Assembly: GCA_963976815.1 (NCBI GenBank) | Contig: CAXBLU010000002.1 | Coordinates: 310,001 to 374,000 of the forward strand | Source of the DNA: JAHRVQ01 sp963976815 | GTDB lineage: Bacteria; Pseudomonadota; Gammaproteobacteria; Pseudomonadales; Azotimanducaceae | Direction of reading: 5' to 3' | Length of the DNA stretch: 64,000 bases | Shown: positions 43,387 to 53,800 of the stretch, piece by piece | How the letters are laid out: the number at the start of each line of letters is the position of its first letter | Numbering within the stretch: the first letter of the stretch is position 1 | Program-made: the position numbers and the translations under genes | Notes under the pieces: model-generated | What the model was told of the DNA's origin: nothing | What the model saw: only the letters and a program-made list of their open reading frames with translations | The model's database searches: none

Positions 43387-45804
43387 TCAAGGCAAACTCA
43401 TCTGCAAACTATCTATAGGTCGTGCCGGGGTGAACGCCCGGGCTGGCGCCACGGTTCGGATCTGTTCTAGCCAGAATACTCCGTCATAGGGTTCGCTATT
43501 ACCCCGGGTGCCGAGTACATCTAAATCTCCATCTCCATCCAAATCCCGGAACAGCCATTTGTCGTACATGCCACGTTTGCGCCGGGATATATCGTGCCTG
43601 GGCCAGTTGGAAAGTTTTCCGTCTCCTGGGTTTTCAAACCATGCGATTCTACCTATCGGATTGCCTGCGGATACTAACGGACCATCAATGTCTCGGGGTC
43701 CGCGACTATAAGCGCCAACAAATATATCCAGATCACCATCACTATCAACATCGGCAAGTCTCACGCTCACTAGTTGGTCCGGCGATGCATTACCAATGTT
43801 CGAAAACTGCCAATCGCCATCTTTGCTTTCCGGCTGGCGTAGTAAGGTGATGACTCCTGGCCAGGCTGTGGAAATAATATCTAATCGGCCGTCGCCATCG
43901 AGGTCTGCATAATCCATATTGAAACCAGTAATTGCCAGTTCTTTTGGTGCCTTCGGAATAGAGATGGCATGTTCCACAAACTTAAGCTTACCTTGATTTT
44001 CAAACCATAGAATCCGTGCTTCAGCCCTCGAGCCGCCGACGATATCCAGGTCGCCATCACCATCTAGATCAATAGGTTCTGAGTTAATTGGGATTTTGAC
44101 TTTGCCTAGAACTTGCTCTTTCCAATCCTGTCCGTTGAGTGGATCGGTAGGAGGAAGATATAGAGAAATGTTGTTTAGGGGAGCGGTTTTAATATCGGGG
44201 CTTTGCTCGCCCTTATTAGGAGACACTACCTCCGGACGACCGTCTCCATCAAAGTCCGCAAGAAATACTCGGATATAGGAGCCGCGATTCTTACTCACTT
44301 CCAGTATGGTTCGCTTCCAGGGTAGGGTGCGAAACCCTTTACCGGGGTTTTGAAAGTAGATCAGGTGTGCAAGTTCGCAGGCGACCACAATGTCGGTAAA
44401 ACCATCGCCGTTGACGTCATAAAGGCTAACGTCTTCTGCCGCTGCGGCTTCACTGCCCGATGCGAGGGTGCTTAGCTCCCACTGTATTGGGTTCTTGCTG
44501 CCCCAGGCGATTCGAACATGGCCGATGGGCTTGCCGTCATAAACTGTGTCAGATTCATGGACTGAAACAATGTCTTCGAATCCGTCCTGATCAAGATCCG
44601 CCATAGCTAATCCGTCACTTCCACTTAAATCCGCGATGCCCAGTGAGGGATCATCGATAATATGTTCCCGCCAGGATATGTATTGACCATCTGCGGACCT
44701 GGCGGTACTGATGCTATCTGCTATCGCGCCATTGCACTGTCCACATAGGTTGCCCGTAGGTGACGCCGCCATAAGTTTCTGCCAGAACTTCTGATCAAAG
44801 TCTTTTTCTGCTGTGTCGCCAAGTCGAGTCACCACAAGATTTAGGCTAGGTACAACGTAGAGTTTTCTACCCAATGCGCCGAGAGCCGAATACATGTCAC
44901 CAGGTGCGCTTGGCACGAGACCGCCGGTGATCATTTCTCCGTCTCGTAGTGCCGTTTGTCCATTAAGCCACCAGAGCTTTCCATAGGATGGGTTCAAGGG
45001 CTGGGAAGGTTTGTGAATTTGCGTGAGCTCAGCGGCTGGTATAATGGTTTTGCCATTCCAATTGCCGTTGTTGAGCATCAAGAGACCCAGGCGTGCCATA
45101 TCCTGTGCGGAGGTTAGGAAGCCAAACTTGTTTGCATCCATACCTGGCAGAACCCATGCCCGGCGGCCCCATTCGGAGTCCGACATACCAATCTTGTCAG
45201 TAAGCCAAAGTGATGTAACCTCGCCGATTGTTTGGCCGGTAACCTGTTCAAGTATCGGTACGAGTTGACTATATGCGTTGGTGTTGTACAACCATTGAGT
45301 GCCCGCCGGCGCCTGGAATGCAAGCTCGGGGTTTAGTCCGCTTGTCATCGATAACAGATGCTGGAGTGTGATCGCTGATTCCTGTTCTGGCTTGCTGTTC
45401 GACCAGCCCTCACCGAGATATTGCGACACCGGTGCGTTCAGTTTGACCAGGTCTTTAGTGCTCGCAAGTACGGTTAATATTCCAACCAGGCTTTTTTGCA
45501 TGGAGGCGACATCCTCGATGACATGCCCCTGACTATTATTATCATCGGTCAGTAATCGATAAAACATTGAGCCGGATACTGGCCAGTGACCCTCCGCCAT
45601 AATCCTACCCTGATGAACAATCACGACGCTGCTAGACTTTTGGTTTTGGGCATAGGCTAACGCTTCATCGAGCAGATCCTTATTCCAACCGGCCTGTGCT
45701 GGCTTGATTGTTTGCCAGTGCTTGCCTGGATCGGTGCCTAATTTTTCCTCCGCAAATAGATTATAGGTCATCAATGTTAATGCTAAGAATAAAAAGTATT
45801 TCAC
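43387..45804 (-). CDS. Beta-lactamase-fold serine hydrolase fused to FG-GAP/VCBS repeats
   Basis: About 805 residues from GTG 45804, with AAAGGTGA about 5-6 nt upstream and signal peptide VKYFLFLALTLMTYNLFA; the open frame extends 16 codons further. Residues about 25-340 are a class C beta-lactamase/esterase-type fold: SMQKSLVGIL is SxxK with the nucleophile, YNTNAYSQL gives the Y-x-N motif. Residues about 390-790 hold repeated FG-GAP units such as DLDQDGFEDIVSVHESD, DVNGDGFTDIVVACE, DFDGDGRPEVVSPN, DLDGDGDLDIVGGSR, DVDSDGDLDIFVGAY and DLDGDGDLDVLGTRG, each with Ca-binding Asp runs. A secreted hydrolase tethered to a beta-propeller binding domain is expected. Confidence 0.88.
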   Translation of the reverse strand: MKYFLFLALTLMTYNLFAEEKLGTDPGKHWQTIKPAQAGWNKDLLDEALAYAQNQKSSSVVIVHQGRIMAEGHWPVSGSMFYRLLTDDNNSQGHVIEDVASMQKSLVGILTVLASTKDLVKLNAPVSQYLGEGWSNSKPEQESAITLQHLLSMTSGLNPELAFQAPAGTQWLYNTNAYSQLVPILEQVTGQTIGEVTSLWLTDKIGMSDSEWGRRAWVLPGMDANKFGFLTSAQDMARLGLLMLNNGNWNGKTIIPAAELTQIHKPSQPLNPSYGKLWWLNGQTALRDGEMITGGLVPSAPGDMYSALGALGRKLYVVPSLNLVVTRLGDTAEKDFDQKFWQKLMAASPTGNLCGQCNGAIADSISTARSADGQYISWREHIIDDPSLGIADLSGSDGLAMADLDQDGFEDIVSVHESDTVYDGKPIGHVRIAWGSKNPIQWELSTLASGSEAAAAEDVSLYDVNGDGFTDIVVACELAHLIYFQNPGKGFRTLPWKRTILEVSKNRGSYIRVFLADFDGDGRPEVVSPNKGEQSPDIKTAPLNNISLYLPPTDPLNGQDWKEQVLGKVKIPINSEPIDLDGDGDLDIVGGSRAEARILWFENQGKLKFVEHAISIPKAPKELAITGFNMDYADLDGDGRLDIISTAWPGVITLLRQPESKDGDWQFSNIGNASPDQLVSVRLADVDSDGDLDIFVGAYSRGPRDIDGPLVSAGNPIGRIAWFENPGDGKLSNWPRHDISRRKRGMYDKWLFRDLDGDGDLDVLGTRGNSEPYDGVFWLEQIRTVAPARAFTPARPIDSLQMSLP

Positions 45805-46011
45805 AAGATCACCTTTGTTTACGGTCGAAGCGACGATTAGTTGGCAGCTCACGCGTGCATCAATTGGTTGGCAAAGTGTACCTTAAAGAATTTATATTTT
45901 GAGTTTGCTTTTGCGTGGGGTTGAGTTGGTTGGTATCGGGAGGGGATGTGAGTTTGCGCCAGGTAAACTTATTGCGTGTCTGGATTTTTGCTTTCCAAAC
46001 AGTTTGAAGTT

Positions 46012-46030
46012 GGGGGCTAATGTAGCCCCC
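46012..46030 (-). terminator. Hairpin downstream of the transglutaminase gene
   Basis: GGGGGCT (46012-46018) / AGCCCCC (46024-46030) is a perfect 7-bp GC-rich stem with an AATGT loop, 16 nt beyond the minus-strand stop. The following minus-strand bases are AACTTC, so the U-tract is weak; the plus side has GATTTTG. Probably a terminator in the minus direction or both. Confidence 0.5.
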
Positions 46031-46046
46031 GATTTTGTTACGCCAA

Positions 46047-49000
46047 CTAGACCTTTCTGTCGCGCCTCAGGTCCAATGTATTTGGGTATTCGTTTGGCGC
46101 CTCCTCGGAAGGTGGACTCATTGGTCGCGGTGGTGTTTCGAAAAACTCCCGCAGCGCGTCGGTGTTAGGTCGCGGTGAGTAGGTCCCCTGGGTATGGTCA
46201 GTATTCGTGAACCTCGATATACGTCGGGTCTCTGCCTCAAAGGCATTGATCGGGAAGTCATCATAGCTGCGACCCCCTGGATGCGAGACATGGTAAGAGC
46301 AGCCGCCAATGGAGCGTCCGTTCCAGGTATCAACCAGGTCAAAATTCAAAGGCGTATGAACGCCCATTGTTGGATGCAAAGAAGAGGGCGGTGCCCAGGC
46401 TCGATAACGAACGCCAGCTACCTGCTCACCTTGTTTGCCCGTGGGTACTAGCGGTACCCGGCGACCATTACAGACCAGAAGGTATCGGCCCTCCGTCATA
46501 CCCGTGACCCTCACCTGCAGGCGTTCAACGGAAGAATCCACATAGCGTGCGGTACCAAAACTACCAATTTCTTCGCCCAGGACGTGCCAGGGTTCAATTG
46601 CCCAGCAAAGTTCGAGTTCGATGCCATCAATCATGACGCGTCCGTAATGCGGAAATCTGAACTCTTGAAATGGTAAGAGCCAATCGAGTTCAAATGGAAA
46701 TCCGTGATCCTGTAAATCTTGAACAACTTCCTTTACGTCCTGCCAGACGAAGTGCGGCAGCATGAACTTGTCATGCAATTGCGTGCCCCAACGAACCAGT
46801 GGCTTCTTGTAGGGCTCTTGCCAGAATCTAGCAACAAGGGAGCGAATCAACAGCGCTTGGAGTAGTGCCATTCGGCTGTGGGGTGGCATTTCAAAACCGC
46901 GGAATTCCAGAATCCCCAGTCGGCCAGTTGCGCTACCGGGGGAATAGAGTTTGTCGATACAAAATTCTGCCCGGTGGGTATTACCGGTGATATCAATCAG
47001 GAGATTACGCATGATCCTGTCGACTAACCAGGGCTTGTCCGTAATGCCATCGGGCATTTGATCAAAGGCAATTTCAAGTTCATATAATAGCTCATCGCGA
47101 CCTTCATCCACCCGGGGCGCCTGACTTGTTGGTCCGACAAATGCTGAGGAAAACAAGTAAGACAAACTTGGATGATGCTGCCAGTAGGTGACAAAACTAC
47201 GCAGAATGTCAGGGCGGCGAAGAATCGGACTGTCTGCCGGGGTAGGGCCGCCGAGTGTGATGTGATTGCCGCCACCGGTACCCGTGTGCCTGCCGTCCTG
47301 CATAAATTTTTCGCTAGCAAGGCGTGATTCTCTGGCGGCCTTATAGAGTTCCGTGGTGTTGGCGATTTGCTCACGCCAGCTTTTGACCGGATGTACATTG
47401 ACTTCAATCACACCGGGGTCCGGTGTGATGAGTAACTTCTGCATGCGAGGATCTTTGGGGGGCTCGTAGCCTTCGATAATGACTGGGGTTTTTAATTCTA
47501 AGGCGACACTCTCGATAGCAACAATCAAGCTGACATAGTCTTCGAGACGCTTAATCGGCGGTACAAAAATATGAATTTTACCGCTCCGGGCCTCAATACA
47601 AAGACTGGTACGGACTAATTTGTTGGCTGCGGCCAATTTTACGTTCTGGGGACGTTTAGTGTCAGGTGCGACACGCCCGCTATATTGGCTCTGTATATCT
47701 TGCCGCTGTTGCAACTGTTCCCTGGGCTCAAATGGGTCGCGCTCTGCCTGGTAGAAGTCTTCCTCTGATTCCACGCCTAGTTCACTTAAGGGCAGTCGCA
47801 AGCCCATGGGGGAATCCCCAGGAATTAACGTGAGTCTGCCCCGACGAAAGGACCACTGACATGATTGCCAATGATCAATCTCATTGTTCCATTCCAACGG
47901 TAAGCAGAAACCGGTGATCTCCGACATCCCTTTATCCAGCAGCTGCGCCAGACGTTTGCGCTCCAGATCATCTTTTGCATTAGCGAGGTTGAGTTCGAAG
48001 TCTGCAGGGAGTTGTTGTTCCTGCAGCAGATAATACAGTGCGTCTTCATAGGCAGGTTGAGCATACTTCTCTGGGAGGTCCAGGGCCTGGGTGAGTAGCG
48101 TCGTAAAGGCCTGGGCTGTTTCCACATTATGACCGTAGTCCTGGTCGATCCGTGCGAGCAATTCTTGATTGTTCCACAGGGGCTCCGAATCCTTGCGCCA
48201 GAAAACACCCAATGCCCAACGGGGCACCTCTTCCCCTGGATACCATTTACCCTGACCGTAATGTAATAGTCCCTGGGGAGCAAAGTGATCTCTGAGCTTT
48301 AGTAGCAGCGTTTTTGAAAGCCGAAGCTTGTCAGTGCCGAGGGCGCCGGTATTCCATTGCTCGGATTCCATGTCATCAATGGAGACAAAGGTGGGCTCAC
48401 CGCCCATGGTTAGCCTGACGTCATTGGCGGCTAAAACTTCATCCACCTGATCACCGAGGGCAATAATATTTTGCCATTCATCATCGGTATAGGGTTTAGT
48501 GACCCGGGGATCTTCGTGATATCTGCTCACGGTGTTGCTAAAGTCAAAAGTAACCTCGCACTTGTCCGTTGAGCCCTCAATTGGTGCGGCGGAACTTGGG
48601 TCTGGTGTGCAGGCAAGGGGAATATGTCCTTCTCCTGCAAACAATCCGGAGGTGGGGTCCATACCTACCCAGCCAGCACCGGGAAGATACACTTCACACC
48701 AGGCATGTAGGTCGGTGAAGTCTTCTTCAGGACCGCTGGGTCCATCGAGAGATTTTTCGTCAGACGTTAGCTGGACGAGATAGCCCGAGGTAAATCTTGC
48801 GGCAAGTCCTAGATGCCTGAGCATTTGAACTAAGAGCCATGCGCTGTCACGGCAAGAACCAATGGCGAGTTTAAGGGTGTCTTCCGGCGTCTGTACGCCC
48901 GGTTCCATACGAACACTATAGGCGATCTTTTCTTGAACGATTTGGTTGACCGCAACGAGAAAATCGATTGTGCGCATTTTCTTCTTCGGCACAGCTTTAA

Positions 49001-49391
49001 GCGCTTTCATAAACAATTTGCCGTGCTTATCTTTTGCCAGGTAAGGCGTCAGTTCCTTTTTTAGTTGCTTGTCATAATAGAAAGGAAATTCCTCAGCGTA
49101 ATCTTCAAGGAAAAAGTCAAAAGGGTTGATGACGGTCATATCCGCAATCACTTCCACCTCTATCGAAAAGTGGTCTGTTTTTTCCGGAAAGACCAGGCGG
49201 GCGAGGTAATTACCAAAAGCATCCTGCTGCCAGTTAATGAAGTGCGTCTCCGGCGTGACCTTTAGACTATAGCTATGAATGTGAGTACGGCTATGGGCGG
49301 CCGGGCGAAGACGGACAACATGGGCAGATAGATTGACCTGACGGTCAAACTTGTAATAGGTGTTGTGATTGAGAGCAACACGAATCGTCAT
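46047..49391 (-). CDS. Large transglutaminase-like / DUF2126 protein
   Basis: An 1114-residue cytoplasmic-looking protein of a known wide family. The N-terminal bacterial transglutaminase-like domain starts IRVALNHNTYYKFDRQVNLSAHVVRLRPAAHSRTHIHSY; the catalytic-type cysteine is in AIGSCRDSAWLLVQMLRHLG near residue 180, with histidine in FTDLHAWCEVYLPGAGWVGMDP. The rest is DUF2126, with LTMGGEPTFVSIDDMES, GGGNHITLGGPTPADSPILRRPD and WAPPSSLHPTMGVHTPLNFDLVD. GGAG lies 5 nt before the ATG. These often sit beside alpha-E (DUF403) and circularly permuted ATP-grasp genes, neither of which is seen here. The family's function is unclear; peptide ligation or cleavage is proposed. Confidence 0.9.
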   Translation of the reverse strand: MTIRVALNHNTYYKFDRQVNLSAHVVRLRPAAHSRTHIHSYSLKVTPETHFINWQQDAFGNYLARLVFPEKTDHFSIEVEVIADMTVINPFDFFLEDYAEEFPFYYDKQLKKELTPYLAKDKHGKLFMKALKAVPKKKMRTIDFLVAVNQIVQEKIAYSVRMEPGVQTPEDTLKLAIGSCRDSAWLLVQMLRHLGLAARFTSGYLVQLTSDEKSLDGPSGPEEDFTDLHAWCEVYLPGAGWVGMDPTSGLFAGEGHIPLACTPDPSSAAPIEGSTDKCEVTFDFSNTVSRYHEDPRVTKPYTDDEWQNIIALGDQVDEVLAANDVRLTMGGEPTFVSIDDMESEQWNTGALGTDKLRLSKTLLLKLRDHFAPQGLLHYGQGKWYPGEEVPRWALGVFWRKDSEPLWNNQELLARIDQDYGHNVETAQAFTTLLTQALDLPEKYAQPAYEDALYYLLQEQQLPADFELNLANAKDDLERKRLAQLLDKGMSEITGFCLPLEWNNEIDHWQSCQWSFRRGRLTLIPGDSPMGLRLPLSELGVESEEDFYQAERDPFEPREQLQQRQDIQSQYSGRVAPDTKRPQNVKLAAANKLVRTSLCIEARSGKIHIFVPPIKRLEDYVSLIVAIESVALELKTPVIIEGYEPPKDPRMQKLLITPDPGVIEVNVHPVKSWREQIANTTELYKAARESRLASEKFMQDGRHTGTGGGNHITLGGPTPADSPILRRPDILRSFVTYWQHHPSLSYLFSSAFVGPTSQAPRVDEGRDELLYELEIAFDQMPDGITDKPWLVDRIMRNLLIDITGNTHRAEFCIDKLYSPGSATGRLGILEFRGFEMPPHSRMALLQALLIRSLVARFWQEPYKKPLVRWGTQLHDKFMLPHFVWQDVKEVVQDLQDHGFPFELDWLLPFQEFRFPHYGRVMIDGIELELCWAIEPWHVLGEEIGSFGTARYVDSSVERLQVRVTGMTEGRYLLVCNGRRVPLVPTGKQGEQVAGVRYRAWAPPSSLHPTMGVHTPLNFDLVDTWNGRSIGGCSYHVSHPGGRSYDDFPINAFEAETRRISRFTNTDHTQGTYSPRPNTDALREFFETPPRPMSPPSEEAPNEYPNTLDLRRDRKV

Positions 49392-49539
49392 AGGGACTCC
49401 GAGTGGATGTAACTCGTCAAATACGCGACGAGCAGCCAGCCCATTCTACACGTTCTGGGGATTCGATATCGTTTTACACGCGGTGAGGGCTGTTGGCACT
49501 GGAAATCCTAGACATTGGCAGGAAGAAAGCTAGTGGGTT

Positions 49540-50811
49540 CTATAAGCCAAACTCTATACGGAGCCCAATCCGGTCCTTTTGATCAAACTGGCCAAAAAGC
49601 TGGTCTTCGGCACCGGAAAAGATGTCGGCGAAGAATCCGATGGTTATGTTGGTGCTCCATTGATAGTCCGCTTTGAACCGGAGCAGATGATCTCTGTCAT
49701 TAATGTGGTATATCCAAAGTGCTTCTGTGAGGAAGGACTCATTGAGAAACGTTCTTCTGGCCAGAAGCGTTAGCGTGGTGTCGACGTCGTCCCGGAGGAA
49801 ATCTTGATCGTTGAGTAATATAGATTGGAACATTTGCACACTCAGCAGTGTATTGCTCAGACCTGACCAGTCTAAACCCAGTACGTAGGCAAATTCTTTT
49901 GCCGGTGCTACGCCTGATGTACGTGTGAGTTGAGTGTCAATATATATGGCACTGTTAAAAACTGCTTCGCTTCGAAAAATAAAGTCGCCAAAGGCGTTGC
50001 TCGCAGATCCACCAAGGGTGTGTGTACGATGGTAAGTTGGTGTCAGCGTCAGTCCGGTAGAATCGATTTGTTTGGTCAGTGCCGGAAAATTATCGAAGCG
50101 ATATAGGTAATTTAGGGTCAGGTCCCAGCCCCCCTTGAAGGTGGAAAAACGAGTGGCAAAGGTACTGTCTTTAATGGGGTCATCAGGGCGGTCCATGTCT
50201 TGAAGCATAATCGGAACACCTGGAGGGATGTTAGATAAGGGTGCTGTCACCTCAAAGGCTGACCCTGCCTTGGCCAGATTGTGCCGACTGGTATCGGGTA
50301 TCCAGACCAATTGTAAATCTCCCGATGAGAGGAATACTTCAAGGTTTAAGGTCCAAACCGGGATTCGCGAGTCTTCAAACTTGTCCAGGATAAACTCCCT
50401 GTAGTCCTGAGGGTTGATGACATCCAGTAGCTTGAGTCCGTCTGCCTGGCCCCAGACAATCTGCTGTTTTCCTACTCGAAGGTTGCCATTGTCTAAGCGA
50501 ATATCTGCATAGAGCTCCCGCAATTCAAACTCAACGATATCGTTTAGATAATGCCGTCTGGTCCCGTTCGATAGGGCTGGCTGATCCGACTCTCCCGGTT
50601 CAAAGGAATCAGGTCCAAGGGCTTTGGCGCGGACAATGGCTGTCGCCTCAGTTCTGTCTGAGAGCGAGTGATTAAACTCCACCTTCAATTCCGCTGTGGA
50701 CTTTTGCGTAGCGCCTTTTCGCCAGGCCTGTTCGATCTCTATCAGCGCCGTCGATTCAAGGGCGAAGCAATAGGGGCTGCAGGCGAGCATGATTATGGGT
50801 AAAAAACGCAC
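49540..50811 (-). CDS. DUF1302-like outer-membrane protein
   Basis: 423 residues from GTG 50811, 2 bp after the exporter gene stop, so translation is coupled. Signal peptide RFLPIIMLACSPYCFALES. The body is a beta-barrel-like run, with VGKQQIVWGQADGLKLLDVINPQDYREFILDKFEDSRIPVWTLNLE, a sequence shared by DUF1302-type proteins that accompany RND exporters of the MMPL kind, and alternating polar and hydrophobic strands to a terminal DRIGLRIEFGL. It may form the outer-membrane part of that export route. Confidence 0.78.
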   Translation of the reverse strand: MRFLPIIMLACSPYCFALESTALIEIEQAWRKGATQKSTAELKVEFNHSLSDRTEATAIVRAKALGPDSFEPGESDQPALSNGTRRHYLNDIVEFELRELYADIRLDNGNLRVGKQQIVWGQADGLKLLDVINPQDYREFILDKFEDSRIPVWTLNLEVFLSSGDLQLVWIPDTSRHNLAKAGSAFEVTAPLSNIPPGVPIMLQDMDRPDDPIKDSTFATRFSTFKGGWDLTLNYLYRFDNFPALTKQIDSTGLTLTPTYHRTHTLGGSASNAFGDFIFRSEAVFNSAIYIDTQLTRTSGVAPAKEFAYVLGLDWSGLSNTLLSVQMFQSILLNDQDFLRDDVDTTLTLLARRTFLNESFLTEALWIYHINDRDHLLRFKADYQWSTNITIGFFADIFSGAEDQLFGQFDQKDRIGLRIEFGL

Positions 50812-50813
50812 CG

Positions 50814-53800
50814 TTATAGTCCGCGTCGCAGTTGACTGGTCTCAAACCAACGATCTTCAACGGGCGTTTGATAGTCCACATTTGAGAATGTGAATCGAGT
50901 CTTGTGCCCGGTTTTGATATTCTTTACGTGGACGTCAAGGCTTGTCCAAATGCCGTCTATTTGCTCTATGCGATGAACTCGAATTTCTTTTAGTTTGTTA
51001 CCCTTTGGGTCCCAGAATTCGGTTTTTCGCGCCATCCAGATGTTGGGGTCGACACAGGAAACCACGCGGCCGTAACCTAACTCCGTGGCCACAGTGTCGG
51101 ATACCGGTAAACCCTCTACAACAATACACTCAATGCCATCTACTAATTCTGTGCCAAGCCGTTTGTGGTGGTAGTCGTTGAGGTTCGGTTTGCTTTCATT
51201 CTTGATATCTTCAAAACTAAAATCCGTACCGAGAAAATAGTCACCTCGATCCGAGGCGGAAATTCGGCGAATTTTCCGAACCGCTGGTAAGTAGAGCCAC
51301 TGGTCATCATCCTCGGTAGCTTCTTTATAATCGTAAGTCAGAAAACCGGTGTCTTTTATATTCGCCGGCTCAAGAAAAAATAAGACAGTACGCTTTTCGT
51401 CGCCAAAATATTTGCGAAATCCTTTTGTTTTCCTGATTCGGGTTTTGCCACGGCGGTCGGTCAGTTCCATTGTTAAGTTTCGCGAAGCCGATTGTCCCTC
51501 GTCCCTGGCAACTACCTGCTCCATCACCTGGCGGCCTGTTAGTGCTTCGTCAGCAAACACAGACCCTGGTGCGATCAGCAGCATCGTTGAAACCAACACC
51601 AACAAGATCCCAGAGCCGTGACTCATTAAATTTGGCGTACCGGTTGTGTCGCCATACACAAAACGTGGTTTGATGATAAGAATGAGTGCAGGCAACAGTG
51701 TCAGGCTAAAAATAAAAGCCGTGCAAACCGACAAAGCAACAATAGCGCCAAAACGCATGAGTGGGACAACATCTGAGGTCATCAAAATGCCAAAGCCAAA
51801 AGCAATTGCGAGTAGGTTGAACAGCAGTGCGCGACCCGTTGATGGGAATAGCGCCAGCATCACGTCATCGGACTTGTCGTCTCCCCGATAGATGTCTTTG
51901 ATGCGATCGATGGAATGGATGGCAAAATCAACGCCGAGACCAATTGCGACGGAGGCAAACATACTTGTCCCAATACCAATCGCGATATCAAAAATTGCCA
52001 TCACCGCATAGACACAAAGAATCGAAATAGCGACTGGAGTAAGCGACAGGAGTCCAGCGGCGAGGGACCGGAAGACCAGACTCGCCATGATCAGGACCAG
52101 TAACATCGATATTGCAACGCTATTAAAATGACTCTTACCGACCGATCGGACCCACTCGTAGGTCACCATCGAGCGGCCACTCAACGTTGCCTTGAGGCCA
52201 GGTTCGTTAAACTCCTCCAGTATGTATTTTTGAATACCCTCAACAACGGGGGCGACTTCTTGATGACTGGGGCCCTTCATGTTGACGCGTATATTGGCGC
52301 GCTGATAATCGTAATCAATTTCCTCTTCGAAATCCGTTGGGTCTCCGGAGGTAGAGTAAAGAAAGAATAGCTGGGCGTTGAGTTCCGCATCATCCACTAA
52401 CCGATACTCTTCAGGCTTACCTTCATTCAGGCTACGGTTCATTTGCTTCAAATAGTCAACGACCGACGTGGTGCCGCCAACTGGCGCAAAGGTTTCGATT
52501 TTTCGCTGTAGTGCCTCCATTTTTCTAAGATAGACCGGATTGAATAATGCTTCTGGTCTGTCGGTTTCGACAACAATGTCGAACACACTGGTCCCGTCGA
52601 AGTGACGATTGATCATAAGGTCAGCCTGATAAACCGGTTCCTTTTCGTTAAAAACCTCAATGCGTCGATCATTGACCTCTATGTTCAATGCGCCAAGTAT
52701 TCCCGCTGCAATCAACAGTAGGCACATGCCCGCGACCCGTTGAGGATTGCGTACGACACCCGCGCCGATCCAATTGAGTAGCGACAGGGCCAGATCGTTG
52801 GATCGATTCACCTGCAGGGCTTTACTGGGTTTAACGGTTAAGTAGCTCATTGCCGCGGGTAAAAAGGTCATGGAGAAAGCCCAGGCAATCGCAACGCCGA
52901 GGGCGGTGAACAATCCCATATATTGCATAGGAGGTTGCACAGAGGATATGTAAAGGCCAAGGAAGCCAGCTATGGTTGTCAGGCTAGTCAGCGTGATGGG
53001 TCTTGCCATTTCCAACATGGCACCCAGCACCGCGTCCCGCCCATGAATCTTCGGGTTTTTGGCGATGGACTCATAGTAGGCTGAAAAAATATGAATCGAG
53101 TCAGCAACAGCAATTCCGATCAGCACAACAGGCATCGAATTGGTGATGACAAAAAACGACACACCGGCCGCCGCCATCATACCAATCGCTCCAACAACCG
53201 TTGCGGCAACAATTAAATTGGGAATGAGTGCGCCGGCCAGGGTTCGAAAGGCGAGAAATAGAATGATGGTAATAATGACGCCGGCAATTGGATTTAAGCG
53301 TTTTGCGTCGGAATCAATGTACATGCCCATAAAGCCAGTGATTGACGCTTCGCCAGCAACATGGAGAGACATACCAGAGGGCAGCGCGGTGTTGTTGACG
53401 AGCGACTCGATAGCGAGATATGTTTCCTCAGCTTTTACCTCGTCGAGCACTTCCGCGACAATTAATGTGGCACTCTTATCCCTGGCGACCAGGCTACCAA
53501 GGTAGAGGGGGAAATCGCTGACCTTCTGCCATACGAGTTGCGCCGTCACCGCATCTTTTGGGTAAGGTTTATAAAACGACTCAACGTTCATCCCATAGTC
53601 GGTTCCCTCAATATTATTCTCGGTTGAGAGGCTGACCACCCGTTCAGGGTCAATGTTGGGGATGTCCTGCAGTGCCAGGGTTAGCTGCTCAACCAGCTGA
53701 AGCCCCTCGGGTGTAAAAATGCCATCATCACCATCTTGAAAAACAGCAATGACAATGGGATCAGCGAGCCCAAATGTCTCCTTCACCTCCTCCCTATAGA

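Noticed and set aside
47024..48283. Minus-strand frames of 127 and 152 codons
   Set aside because: Both lie within the large transglutaminase gene in another frame and are shadows of it.
49413..49432. CTCGTC-N8-GACGAG hairpin as a terminator
   Set aside because: It lies upstream of the transglutaminase gene start and has no T-tract in either direction; it may be incidental.
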